Shown: one piece after another, positions 24,155-32,816 of the stretch
How positions within the stretch are numbered: position 1 is the stretch's first letter
Layout of the letters: every line of letters starts with the position of its first letter
Source: Lachnospiraceae bacterium
GTDB lineage: Bacteria; Bacillota; Clostridia; Lachnospirales; Lachnospiraceae
Length of the DNA: 64,000 bases
NCBI GenBank assembly: GCA_021202075.1
Contig: JAJQDT010000121.1
Coordinates: forward strand, 1 to 64,000
Direction of reading: 5' to 3'
Program-made: the position numbers and the translations under genes
Notes under the pieces: generated by a model
Told to the model about the DNA's origin: nothing
What the model saw: the letters and a program-made list of their open reading frames with translations, nothing else
The model's database searches: none

Positions 24155-24249
24155 TCTGTACTCCGAGATTCATTTTAGTAATATGTATAATATATTTTTA
24201 GCAATAATTATATTATGTTGCATATGGGAATATCTAATCCCTGTTGGTT

Positions 24250-24278
24250 ATCATAACGCAAATTTCTTCCTTTTGCAA
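24250..24278 (-). promoter_or_regulatory. Promoter of the cpsC-cpsD-LCP operon
   Basis: On the minus strand: -35 TTGCAA (plus 24273-24278), 17 bp, -10 TATGAT (plus 24250-24255), giving a 5' UTR of about 90 nt. The remaining DNA up to 24449 shows no feature. Confidence 0.65.
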
Positions 24279-24449
24279 CCCCTTTGATGTATTTTCGCAA
24301 AATTTTCAGTGTCCTTTTTCTGGCAGAACCACCTGCATCCGGCCAAAAGGAAAACAAATCAGAATTATTATCAATCCCCTGTTGCAACACATGTCCGTTC
24401 CCACAAAACGAGAATGGACGAAGGCCGCGCGCCCTGTCATTTGCGGTTT

Positions 24450-26414
24450 TTATTGTAAAAATACATCCAGGAACCCAGACGGCGCGATCAGCTTTCCATA
24501 GCGCTCTTTTATGTAAAACAGATGCAGGCGGTCCTTCGCGCGGGTCATGCCGACGTAAAACAGGCGGCGCTCCTCCTCGAAGTCCGCCTCGAGCGCGGCA
24601 CGATTGTGCGGAAGGATGCCCTCGTTTACATCCGTGAGGTAAACCTCCGGGAATTCCAGCCCTTTGGAGGCGTGAAGCGTTGCGATGGTGACCGCGTCCT
24701 GCTCCTCTTGCTTCACAGCTTTCCGGTTGTCTTCGAGTGCGGCTTTGTATTCTTCAATATGCGTCCTCCACTCTTCCACTGTGCGGTAGGACTTTGCTCC
24801 CTGCTGGAGCTCGTCGAGAATGTCCAGCAGCTCCTCCGGCTTCATCCGGCGCTCAGCCGCATAGTTGCGAAGAAATTCCTCGTACTTCATGCCATATCGG
24901 ATGTAATTCACGGCCGCGAATGGCTGCAGGGCCGGCAGGAGCTTCAGATCTGCCTCAAACACCGTGAGCCGGTCGAGCATCCAGTCTTTGTCCCGGTAAT
25001 ATGTGTGCAGAGCAGGGAAGCTGACCGTTGGGGAACTGCCTGTTCGCGTTGTCTGATTCGCGTTTTTTGAACTTTCTGACAGAGCAGTTTGCTTTTCGCC
25101 TGAAAAGCTGCCCGTTGATGGATTGCCGCGAAGCTGCATACGGTTCCCGGATGATGCGCCCATGACAGCGTCCCTCTTCAGATACCGGTTCGGGCGGTTC
25201 ATGATCTGCAGAAATTCCGCGCGGTCCAGTCCCTCGTACGCCAGATGCAGGTAGGCGAAAATATCCTTCGCAATCCAGTGATCGTACACACTCGGCATGG
25301 CTTCGCGCGTTACAAACGGTATGTTGAATTCCATCAGCCGCTCGACAAACGGACCCGCGCCCTGATTCGTGCGCACAAGTATCGCGATATCTTTCAGTGA
25401 TCCCCCGGCCTCCATGTGCTCCCGAATCTGTTTGATAAGATAAAGGCTTTCGTGATCCTGATTCTGAAATTCTCTGATCTCAATCGGAATCCCATCCTCC
25501 CGGACGCCCCGGATATCCTTTTCGAAGCGGTGTCCATTCTTATTGATGACGCGCGCCGCACCCTGGATGACCGATTTCGTGGAACGAAAATTCTGGTCGA
25601 GCAGAATGGTCTCGGCATCCGGGTAGTCCTTCGGAAAATTCAGCATAATTTCAGGCTTCGCGCCGCGAAAACGATAGATGGACTGATCATCGTCGCCAAC
25701 AATGAACAGATTGTTCTGCGGCGCAGCCAGCAGCTTCAGGATTTCATACTGGAGCAGATTGATATCCTGAAATTCATCAACGAGGATATAATGCCATCGC
25801 TGCTGCCATGCGTGCAAAATATCCTCCCTCTGTGTGAGCAGCTCCCAGGTACAGGTCAGCATATCGTCAAAATCAAGAAGCCCCTGCCGTCGGTGTGTTT
25901 CCTCATATTCGCGGTAGATGGCGCGAAACGATTCCTCTGAACACGAGCGGGAGTAATAATGTTCCAGAGAAATCCTCTCATTTTTTACCAGGCTGATCTC
26001 CGCCGCCAGTTCAGAAAGAGTCTCACCTTCATTCAGCGTCTCCTGCCCGCTATGCCTTGTGAGCAGATCGCGAAGCAGCTTCTGCTTCGCATCCTCGCTC
26101 ATCACATTCGCGAAAGTATAATGGTACGCATGCTTCAGGATACCAAAAAATACCGCGTGAAAGGTTCCAAACGTCACACCGCCGACCGGACAGATGGCAG
26201 TAAACCGGCTCTGCATCTCCTGCGCGGCAGCTTTGGTAAACGTAATAACGAGAATTTCACGCGGATTGATCTTATACGTCTCAATCAGTGTCTTTGTCCT
26301 TTGTGATATCGTCAGGGTTTTCCCCGAACCGGGCCCGGCCAGTACCATGACCGGACCGTCCTTGTGAGCGATGGCCCGCTTCTGAGCCTCGCTGAATTCT
26401 CTCTTTTCGCTGAT
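24450..26414 (-). CDS. UvrD/PcrA-like superfamily 1 helicase, start codon unclear
   Basis: About 655 residues, shorter than PcrA (~740). All SF1A motifs are present: Q motif FSEAQKRAIAH, Walker A AGPGSGKT, DEFQDINLLQYE, GDDDQSIYRFRGA, LDQNFRST, ATLHASKGLEF and FYVGMTRAKDRLHLFY. An unusual Ser/Asn/Thr-rich linker interrupts the 2B domain (about 395-440). The first in-frame ATG (26348) lies inside the Q motif and would remove it. Between the upstream in-frame stop TAG (26433-26435) and that ATG there is no ATG, GTG, TTG or CTG. AAGGG sits 8 bases before an ATC codon at 26414. An ATG at 26422 is one base out of frame. Either a rare ATC start or a 1-base frameshift is implied. A role in DNA repair or replication restart is inferred from the family. 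Confidence 0.85.
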   Translation of the reverse strand: MSEKREFSEAQKRAIAHKDGPVMVLAGPGSGKTLTISQRTKTLIETYKINPREILVITFTKAAAQEMQSRFTAICPVGGVTFGTFHAVFFGILKHAYHYTFANVMSEDAKQKLLRDLLTRHSGQETLNEGETLSELAAEISLVKNERISLEHYYSRSCSEESFRAIYREYEETHRRQGLLDFDDMLTCTWELLTQREDILHAWQQRWHYILVDEFQDINLLQYEILKLLAAPQNNLFIVGDDDQSIYRFRGAKPEIMLNFPKDYPDAETILLDQNFRSTKSVIQGAARVINKNGHRFEKDIRGVREDGIPIEIREFQNQDHESLYLIKQIREHMEAGGSLKDIAILVRTNQGAGPFVERLMEFNIPFVTREAMPSVYDHWIAKDIFAYLHLAYEGLDRAEFLQIMNRPNRYLKRDAVMGASSGNRMQLRGNPSTGSFSGEKQTALSESSKNANQTTRTGSSPTVSFPALHTYYRDKDWMLDRLTVFEADLKLLPALQPFAAVNYIRYGMKYEEFLRNYAAERRMKPEELLDILDELQQGAKSYRTVEEWRTHIEEYKAALEDNRKAVKQEEQDAVTIATLHASKGLEFPEVYLTDVNEGILPHNRAALEADFEEERRLFYVGMTRAKDRLHLFYIKERYGKLIAPSGFLDVFLQ

Positions 26415-26450
26415 GGTATCATCCCTTCGCTTCTATATATTAAAATGGCA

Positions 26451-27914
26451 CTAATTTACGGAACTATTCTCAATCTTCTCAATCGCTGCCCGGATTCTCG
26501 CAAGCGACTCCTCTTTGCCGAGCACGTCCATGATCTCAGTCGCACCGGCCGGCGTCATGGCTTTCCCGGAAACAGCGATGCGCACCGGCCACATCACGAA
26601 GTTCACCTTGCAGCCCTTCTCCTCCACATAACCCTTCAGCAGCGCAAACAGCGCGTCATTGCTAAAATCCTCCTGCGCTTCCAGGTGCGGAAGCAGGTCG
26701 GTCAGTACCTGCAAACTGGTCCCGATCGTCGATTTTGATTTTTTATTCGCATATAAGGAAACATCATACTCCGGCAAAGTCTCGAAGAAATCTACCATCG
26801 CTGGGATATCCGGATAAACCTCAATCCGTGTCTTCACCATCGCCGCGACCTTGCGCAGATCCTGTCCCTTCGTGAGCGCCATCTCCAGATACGGCCGCGC
26901 CGCCTCAAAGAACGTCTCCTCATCCATTGCTTTTAAGTATTCCCCGTTCATCCAGCGAAGCTTCTGAATGTCGAATACGGCAGGCGACTTGCTCATATTC
27001 CGGTAGTCAAACGCTTCTACCAGCTCCGGCAGAGAGAAAATCTCGCGGTTGTCCTGCGGGCACCAGCCAAGCAATGCGACATAATTAATAATCGCCTCGG
27101 AGACAAATCCCTGCTCCAGCAGATCCTCAAAGGAAGAGTGACCGGAGCGCTTGCTCAGCTTTTTGTGCTCCGCATCCGTAATCAGCGGACAGTGTACATA
27201 GACCGGCACATCCCAGCCAAACGCCTCATAAAGACGGTTGTATTTCGGCGCGGACGACAGATATTCATTGCCGCGCACCACATGAGTGATTCCCATCAGA
27301 TGGTCATCCACAACATTCGCAAAATTATAGGTTGGAAAACCGTCCGACTTGATCAGAATCATGTCATCCAGCTCCTCATTCGGCACCTCAATCGTGCCAT
27401 AAATCTCATCCTCGAATTTCGTCGTGCCTTCTCTGGGCACGTTCTGGCGGATGACCCACGGAATACCGGAGGCGAGCTTCTCTTCTACCTCCTCCTTCGA
27501 CAAATGCAGGCAGTGCTTGTCATAAACAGAGATCTCCTTGCCGGCAACCTCCTGCTTCAGGGTATCCAGGCGCTCCTTCGTACAAAAGCAGTAATAAGCC
27601 TCGCCTTTTTCCACCAGTTCCTTCGCGTATTTCATGTAAATACCGGCCTTCTGCCGGTCGCTCTGCACATACGGCCCGCAGCCGCCGTCCTTATCCGGTC
27701 CCTCATCATGCTTCAGACCCGTCTTTTCCAGTGTACGGTAAATGATATCCACTGCGCCCTCCACAAGGCGCTCCTGATCCGTATCCTCAATCCGAAGCAT
27801 AAACGTACCGCCCGCATGCTTCGCAATCAGGTATGCGTACAGCGCAGTCCGAAGATTCCCCACATGCATCCGCCCGGTCGGGCTCGGTGCAAATCTTGTC
27901 TTTACTTTTTCCAT
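26451..27914 (-). CDS. gltX: Glutamyl-tRNA synthetase
   Basis: A 487-residue class I aminoacyl-tRNA synthetase charging tRNA-Glu (in this lineage probably also tRNA-Gln for later amidation). The HIGH-type motif is PTGRMHVGN, the KMSKS-type motif [12 protein letters not shown], with [15 protein letters not shown] between. The anticodon-binding domain is in the C-terminal ~170 residues. The second of two adjacent ATGs (27914) has better spacing from GAGGAG; the first (27917) would add one Met. It lies just upstream of the helicase gene on the same strand. Confidence 0.96.
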   Translation of the reverse strand: MEKVKTRFAPSPTGRMHVGNLRTALYAYLIAKHAGGTFMLRIEDTDQERLVEGAVDIIYRTLEKTGLKHDEGPDKDGGCGPYVQSDRQKAGIYMKYAKELVEKGEAYYCFCTKERLDTLKQEVAGKEISVYDKHCLHLSKEEVEEKLASGIPWVIRQNVPREGTTKFEDEIYGTIEVPNEELDDMILIKSDGFPTYNFANVVDDHLMGITHVVRGNEYLSSAPKYNRLYEAFGWDVPVYVHCPLITDAEHKKLSKRSGHSSFEDLLEQGFVSEAIINYVALLGWCPQDNREIFSLPELVEAFDYRNMSKSPAVFDIQKLRWMNGEYLKAMDEETFFEAARPYLEMALTKGQDLRKVAAMVKTRIEVYPDIPAMVDFFETLPEYDVSLYANKKSKSTIGTSLQVLTDLLPHLEAQEDFSNDALFALLKGYVEEKGCKVNFVMWPVRIAVSGKAMTPAGATEIMDVLGKEESLARIRAAIEKIENSSVN

Positions 27915-28009
27915 CATTCTCTCCTCTTTCCATATCCGCTCTTATATTTAAAATACAAATCATGATTCATATGGCATATCGTACTGAAAATCATTCCTCT
28001 ATGCCCTGT

Positions 28010-28083
28010 GAATCTATGCCATATGAATCTGTGACATATGAATCTATGCCATATGAATCTGTGACATATGAATCTGTGACATA
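28010..28083. repeat. 15-bp minisatellite between gltX and ftsW
   Basis: Five tandem 15-bp units start at 28010, 28025, 28040, 28055 and 28070. Two variants alternate (GAATCTATGCCATAT and GAATCTGTGACATAT), then the second repeats. Each junction creates a CATATG palindrome. A plus-strand frame through it would read as YES-type pentapeptides but has no credible gene around it. Confidence 0.85.
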
Positions 28084-28147
28084 AGAAATCCGCTTCCCGC
28101 TTCCTCATAAAAACGCAGAAGCCTATGCGGCGATTGTCAGACAACAT

Positions 28148-29365
28148 TCATTTAAATTTAATCTGCCGCGACACGCCCAATGCCAGCCCCATCTCCGCCA
28201 TCAGGAACAAAATAGAAGTACCCCCATAACTGATAAACGGGAGTGTAATACCGGTCGTCGGGATCAGGTTCGTGACCACCGCAATATTCAGCACCACCTG
28301 CAGCGCGATATGCACAAAAATCCCGCACACAATCAGAGACCCCAGCAGATCCGGCGCGTTCTGCGCGATGAAAAACAGCCGGTACAGCAAAAATACAAAC
28401 AGCAGAATAACCAGTGCCGCGCCAAACAGCCCGAGCTCCTCGCAGATAATCGAGAAAATCATATCATTCTGTGCCTCCGGCAGAGAGCCAAGCTTCTGTG
28501 TGCTGTTCCCAAGTCCCTTTCCAAAAAAGCCTCCATTGCCGATCGCGTACAGAGCCTGAAGAATCTGGTAGCCGCCGGAACTCGCATAGTCCTCCGGGTG
28601 CAGCCACACCTGAATACGCGCAATCCGGAATCCGCCGCTGACATCTCCTGTGATAATCCAGGCAACCAAAAGCGCAACCCCCACTGCTCCTACACATGCA
28701 GCAATGACGAACGGCGCCGTCTTCGGATGCGCAATGAACACCAGTATAACCGTGATTCCCAATATAATGATCGCCGTGCTCAGATTGTCCGTAAAGTAAT
28801 AGGTGCAAAACGAGGATACCGCGCCGAAAAATATAATAACAGCGACTGGTTTGAAACCCTTGAGCTTGTACCCCATCTTCACGATCAGCGTCGGCAAAAG
28901 TAAAATGACCGCAATCTTGGCCAGCTCCGCCGGCTGAAAGGAGAAGGAGTTCGTGCCCAGCCACCGCTTCGCACCATTGACCTCTCTGCCCACAAATTTC
29001 GTAATGACCAGAAGAATCGTAGAAATCACATAAATCGGAAGAGAAAAATCCGCCAGCCAGTGATAATCAATCTGCGAACCGATCAGTGCAAGCAGCAGAG
29101 CCGCCGCGCTGATAATCGCCTGCTTGCGAAAATATACCATATCGTCATTATTTTCTACAATCGCCTCGTAGGCGCTGGAGCTGTACAACATAATCAGCCC
29201 AAAGCAGGTCAGAAGAATCACCACCGCCAGCAGGTTGTAATCAAAATAATCCCGCTCCGAAATCGCTGTCCTGCTCACAAACAGATGATTCTTCGAAGCC
29301 GTCTTTTTCGCAGCAGCGGGCTTCTTTTTCTGAACCGGCCGCAGGTTCGTCGTTTTTACCGCCAT
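28148..29365 (-). CDS. ftsW: SEDS family glycosyltransferase FtsW
   Basis: A 405-residue polytopic protein (about 10 membrane segments) that polymerises lipid II into septal peptidoglycan together with a class B PBP. The N-terminal ~35 residues are cytosolic and basic. SEDS motifs are present: NGAKRWLGTNSFSFQPAELAK, the KLGSLPEAQNDMIFSIICEELG loop and the C-terminal PTTGITLPFISYGGTS. RodA or SpoVE cannot be fully excluded, but the PEAQNDMIFS and ISYGGTS forms fit FtsW/SpoVE best. No division cluster surrounds it. Confidence 0.9.
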   Translation of the reverse strand: MAVKTTNLRPVQKKKPAAAKKTASKNHLFVSRTAISERDYFDYNLLAVVILLTCFGLIMLYSSSAYEAIVENNDDMVYFRKQAIISAAALLLALIGSQIDYHWLADFSLPIYVISTILLVITKFVGREVNGAKRWLGTNSFSFQPAELAKIAVILLLPTLIVKMGYKLKGFKPVAVIIFFGAVSSFCTYYFTDNLSTAIIILGITVILVFIAHPKTAPFVIAACVGAVGVALLVAWIITGDVSGGFRIARIQVWLHPEDYASSGGYQILQALYAIGNGGFFGKGLGNSTQKLGSLPEAQNDMIFSIICEELGLFGAALVILLFVFLLYRLFFIAQNAPDLLGSLIVCGIFVHIALQVVLNIAVVTNLIPTTGITLPFISYGGTSILFLMAEMGLALGVSRQIKFK

Positions 29366-29484
29366 TTTTATCCCCTCTGTAATTCACTTCTGTAACTTCC
29401 CCTCTGTAAATGATGTCACGCGCTATCATAACATATCCCATCCGGATTTTCCAGTAGGAAATGCGGAAATCTGCAAATTTCTGC

Positions 29485-29513
29485 TTGACAGTCCCGGTCA
29501 CTTTTGTTATGAT
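29485..29513 (+). promoter_or_regulatory. Promoter of the Rpn nuclease gene
   Basis: TTGACA (29485-29490), 17 bp, TATGAT (29508-29513). The predicted start (near 29520) is only about 11 bases before the ATG at 29531, so the mRNA has almost no leader. Confidence 0.8.
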
Positions 29514-29530
29514 GAAGTCACATATCAGAG

Positions 29531-30514
29531 ATGGAATTCTGGTATGCTTTTACCGGGGATCGTTCAAAAAATGCATTGAAAAAAGAACTTAAAAATCTCA
29601 ACTTGCTTGATAACTTCTTATTCGGAACAATGGTGATACATCCGGATTTTGGTGAGGAGTTTGTCAGGCTGTTACTGAAGACCATTTTTAACAGGGATTT
29701 CGGCAGAATTACAATCATTCCGCAGAAGGAATATCCCGGCGCGGATACGAATTTCCATGGGGCTCGCCTGGACGTATATGTAGAGGCGGGCGCAATGGAA
29801 GGCAGCCCTGAGGATGCCTCTGTCATTGATGTGGAACCAGAGCAGAATGACAGGGAAAAATATGTTGAAGTGTTGCCGCAGCGCACGAGATTTTATCATG
29901 CGAAGATTGACGCAGTGAGCCTTAAAAGCGGCGCAGGTTATCAACATCTGAAAAAGGTGACGGTTGTAATGATCGTTCCCTTTGACCCGTTTGGAAAGGA
30001 CAGGATTGTATACACAATCCGAAATATGTGCCAGGAAGAACCCGGCATGGCGTACGATGACGGTGCACGGACGATATTCCTATATACGAAGGGAACGCGC
30101 GGGCGGTCGACGAAGAAACTGCGTGAGCTACTTCATTACATGGAAGACACGACAGAGGCGAATGCGGTGAATCCATTTCTGCAGAAAATTCACAGGATGG
30201 TTGAGAAGGTAAAGATGGATAAGGAGGTGTCACTGGATTATATGAAAATATTCGAGCACGAGGAAATGATCCGTGATGAGGGGCGCGAGGAAGGCCGTAA
30301 AGAAGAGATGGCGAATACAGAACGGGAACGCCGCAGAGCCGAAGAGGCAGAGATAAAAATCATGGAGGCAAAGCAGGAAGCCAGTGCGGCAAAGCAGGAA
30401 GTCAGTGCGATCAATCAGCGGTTAGACCAGGCAATGAAAAAAATCCAGGAGCTCACGGATAAGCTATTCCAGCTGGAAAATGGAGAAGGCATAACAGCGG
30501 CGCGGAATGGATGA
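29531..30514 (+). CDS. Rpn family recombination-promoting nuclease
   Basis: A 327-residue PD-(D/E)XK nuclease of the Rpn/transposase_31-like group. The N-terminal core (about 20-250) has FGTMVIHPDFGEEFVRLLL, GARLDVYVE with the catalytic Asp near residue 81 and IDVEPEQ near 100 as the ExQ-type partner. The C-terminal ~80 residues are a Glu/Lys/Gln-rich coiled coil with a duplicated AKQE-SA segment. Rpn proteins promote RecA-independent recombination in E. coli and some act in phage defence or mobility. The start codon has no good ribosome-binding site and the leader is very short. It sits at the edge of a cluster of broken defence genes. Confidence 0.85.
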   Translation: MEFWYAFTGDRSKNALKKELKNLNLLDNFLFGTMVIHPDFGEEFVRLLLKTIFNRDFGRITIIPQKEYPGADTNFHGARLDVYVEAGAMEGSPEDASVIDVEPEQNDREKYVEVLPQRTRFYHAKIDAVSLKSGAGYQHLKKVTVVMIVPFDPFGKDRIVYTIRNMCQEEPGMAYDDGARTIFLYTKGTRGRSTKKLRELLHYMEDTTEANAVNPFLQKIHRMVEKVKMDKEVSLDYMKIFEHEEMIRDEGREEGRKEEMANTERERRRAEEAEIKIMEAKQEASAAKQEVSAINQRLDQAMKKIQELTDKLFQLENGEGITAARNG

Positions 30515-30570
30515 TAACGATTAATTATACCCAAAAGACAAAAATGAGAATATATTGTTCTTCTGATTTT

Positions 30571-30599
30571 AACATCCGGCCACTCTGCGGCCGGATGTT
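30571..30599 (+). terminator. Terminator of the Rpn gene
   Basis: AACATCCGGCC (30571-30581) pairs with GGCCGGATGTT (30589-30599). The T-run is short, so strength is uncertain. It also faces the Rpn remnant on the other strand. Confidence 0.65.
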
Positions 30600-30630
30600 T
30601 GCATAATTCAATAAGCAAACACAAGGTGGA

Positions 30631-31092
30631 TTATTCCTCCCAAAACGCATATCTTGCTGTTTCTTTTGCATTCTTTTCAGCCTGCTCTCTTCTGTCGCTA
30701 GCAATATAATCTTCCAACACTTCCTGCTGATCAAACAATATAATCATAATATCCACAACCTCCTTTTCGCGACTGGTCAGATAATCTTTCAAAATATTCC
30801 GGTTCTTACAAATCCGGATAGCTTCAGTAATAGCTTCTCTCGTCCTTCCGTATCTTTTGACCTGATTATTGATTACCTTTGTGAAAACAACATACTGATT
30901 GATAATGTCGCCTTCTTTGCCATCCACAACAACTTTCACGCGAACATCCAGTGCTGTCCGCTTACCTTCAAAAAAGGTTTCTGATAAAGAAATATACTCC
31001 TTATCAATTACCGAATCGCCAGTGTAGATCACGTACAATTCAGGTTCTGGCATATGGACAAGTTTTTCTGAAAACAGGCTCTGCGAAGTCTG
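30631..31092 (-). pseudogene. Truncated Rpn/PD-(D/E)XK nuclease (C-terminal part)
   Basis: About 150 residues matching the C-terminal part of another Lachnospiraceae PD-(D/E)XK transposase-like protein: MPEPELYVIYTGD, EYISLSETFFEG, INQYVVFTKV, GRTREAITEAIRICKNRN and SREKEVVDIM. Intact relatives have about 150 more residues at the N-terminus with the catalytic site. Here the frame is closed by TAG at 31093-31095, so the catalytic half is missing. It is not a close copy of the intact Rpn gene at 29531 but a different subfamily. Confidence 0.75.
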
Positions 31093-31280
31093 CTAAAAAT
31101 AATCCTGCATATGAATTTTACACGATGTTTCAATTTCAGAAAAGCAAAAAGCACATTGAGCACTGATAATACGACAGAGCATCCCTTAGAGATTTAATGG
31201 ATCTATTCGAGAATCTGATATCCTTAACTTCCCATTTTTTACTCACTCACGGACGATTGGTGTCAGGAACCATTACAGTC

Positions 31281-31844
31281 TTAAACATCTATCCACAGGA
31301 TAAAATCCAGCTTTTTCACATCCGTAAGGCCCGAGTGAGGATAAGTATTATCAAACAATCGGATGAGCGCCTGTCCCCCGTTAGATTCCAAATACTCATA
31401 AAATCTGCAGCAGTAGTCGTGATACACCTTTATCACTTCTTTCTGCCGGACTTCTATAGACTTACCATAACTGGGTACCTTCATTCCAAAATGCAGCACG
31501 GAAACATTCCTGTCCCATATAGGCTTAGCCGGATCAATTACATGAACCAGCTTACTTGAAAATGATACCTCGAGCTTGCCGTTGGCGCTTTTCAGTTCTT
31601 CCAATGCCTCCTCAAATGTGGCTCCGATATTCTTTCGTGCCTCCAAAAACAAATAGAACTTATCGTAATACAAAGGTGTTCTGGAACGCATAACAAAAAA
31701 TCGATTGAATGTACGCCGGAAATCCATATCTGTCGAAACATCCGTCTGATGGAGAGCCGCCATAATTTGTTTGTATTTATTCATGCCGTCTAACAGCTTT
31801 CCGTTGTCGGATAGCAGTTGCTCCGCCTTTTGTATGCTCAACAT
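31281..31844 (-). CDS. Hypothetical protein (187 aa)
   Basis: A soluble 187-residue protein of unknown family. It has an alpha-helical N-terminal half (MLSIQKAEQLLSDNGKLLDG, DFRRTFNRFFVMRSRTPLYY) and a C-terminal half with IDPAKPIWDRNVSVL, VYHDYCCRFYEYL and LDFILWIDV. The text around IWDRNV and KLDFILW is strongly patterned, so it is probably a real gene. It follows the HsdS fragment on the same strand. The 227-bp gap downstream to the Rpn remnant has no visible feature. No function is proposed. Confidence 0.6.
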   Translation of the reverse strand: MLSIQKAEQLLSDNGKLLDGMNKYKQIMAALHQTDVSTDMDFRRTFNRFFVMRSRTPLYYDKFYLFLEARKNIGATFEEALEELKSANGKLEVSFSSKLVHVIDPAKPIWDRNVSVLHFGMKVPSYGKSIEVRQKEVIKVYHDYCCRFYEYLESNGGQALIRLFDNTYPHSGLTDVKKLDFILWIDV

Positions 31845-31904
31845 AATTTTTATCCTTTTGCTTATTATTATCCCTCTTCTTGATTCTGCGGCAATCCAAC
31901 TACA

Positions 31905-32216
31905 TCATGCTAATGCCCACTTTAAGAGTTCCTCCGCACTCTCGTCCTCCGGATCATTTGTGCCAAGTTCCCCTCGGAACGCTTTTGCCAAAATAGATTT
32001 CTTCATAACCTCAATAGCATCTAACGTTACTTCAACTTTTTCTTTTACCTCTGCTTCTTTGGCGATGTAATTATCAAGGATGAGGACAATCTCAGCTTGT
32101 TCATTAAGTAACGGTACATCAAAGCTATATGCGCCGATTTTTTTTGCATTAATATTTGACTGATTTACCCCGTCTGTTTTAACCAAATCCATTATGATGC
32201 AATCAACCGGCATCAT
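31905..32216 (-). pseudogene. HsdS specificity subunit, C-terminal fragment
   Basis: About 103 residues matching the end of type I restriction-modification specificity subunits: GVNQSNINAKKIGAYSFDVP, LNEQAEIV, then a long conserved-helix coiled coil and FRGELGTNDPEDESAEELLKWAL. Intact HsdS proteins have about 400 residues with two DNA-recognition domains; only the tail is left. No hsdM or hsdR gene is present. Type I systems often leave such fragments after recombination between specificity genes. Confidence 0.8.
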
Positions 32217-32304
32217 CCAACAAAAAGCAAACTAAATCCGTATCGCCATGGCATGTATCTATTATAAAGATTCCCTGTATTTACTGTCAACCGTCAGTTT
32301 TCTT

Positions 32305-32556
32305 TTAAGCATCATCGAAGTTCCTTCCTCTAAAAATAACCTCCGCCGCCTGTAAGGCTTTCCAGGCAAGCTCAAAAGAAAGGTTGAACTGGCCAATAAC
32401 TCCTGTCCTGTAAATAACGTTATTATCAGCCATTGCAAAATCTGCGGCCTTTAAATCACTTAGACAATTCGAAAAATTATCACCTTTTTCGCAATCATTT
32501 GTGTACATGTATGTTATTCCTTCAAAAACGCAAAACCCAAGGATATCTGACTGCAC
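32305..32556 (-). pseudogene. HI0074-type nucleotidyltransferase-partner fragment
   Basis: 83 residues; the second half matches the N-terminal region of HI0074/HEPN-type nucleotidyltransferase substrate-binding proteins (FSNCLSDLKAADFAMAD, YRTGVIGQFNLSFELAWKAL). Intact members are ~130-140 residues and pair with a minimal nucleotidyltransferase as a toxin-antitoxin-like module. The C-terminal half is missing and the N-terminus is a different sequence. No MNT partner is visible. Treated as a remnant. Confidence 0.65.
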
Positions 32557-32716
32557 CTATTTTAACACCCGACCATGGTCATAGCAAGCCAAAATGAATA
32601 ATCCCACGCACCTGTGTCACTCATTTTTTTCCAAAAAAATCCGACGTTACAGGGATTCCCCCACGAACGTCAGATTTTATGTTTCGATCAAGTCCACTAT
32701 GATTCGTTTTACACCA

Positions 32717-32754
32717 AATAAAAAAGTACCATCATACGACAGTACTTTTTTTAG
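32717..32754 (-). terminator. tsf terminator
   Basis: AAAAAGTAC (32721-32729) pairs with GTACTTTTT (32742-32750), with A/T runs on both sides so it can work in both directions. It ends the rpsB-tsf operon. Confidence 0.75.
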
Positions 32755-32816
32755 TAGATTTTTCGCTATCTCATTCCAAAAAAACACGCAAACTTTGCTT
32801 TAGGATCTTCGTCAAA

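Noticed and set aside
26420..26422. ATG at 26422 as the helicase start
   Set aside because: It is out of frame with the conserved Q motif and has no spacing from the AAGGG site.
28010..28083. CRISPR array
   Set aside because: Units are contiguous 15-bp repeats with no spacers.
27833..28084. Plus-strand ORF containing YES-type pentapeptide repeats
   Set aside because: Its first half is antisense to gltX and the rest is the 15-bp minisatellite; no start signals.
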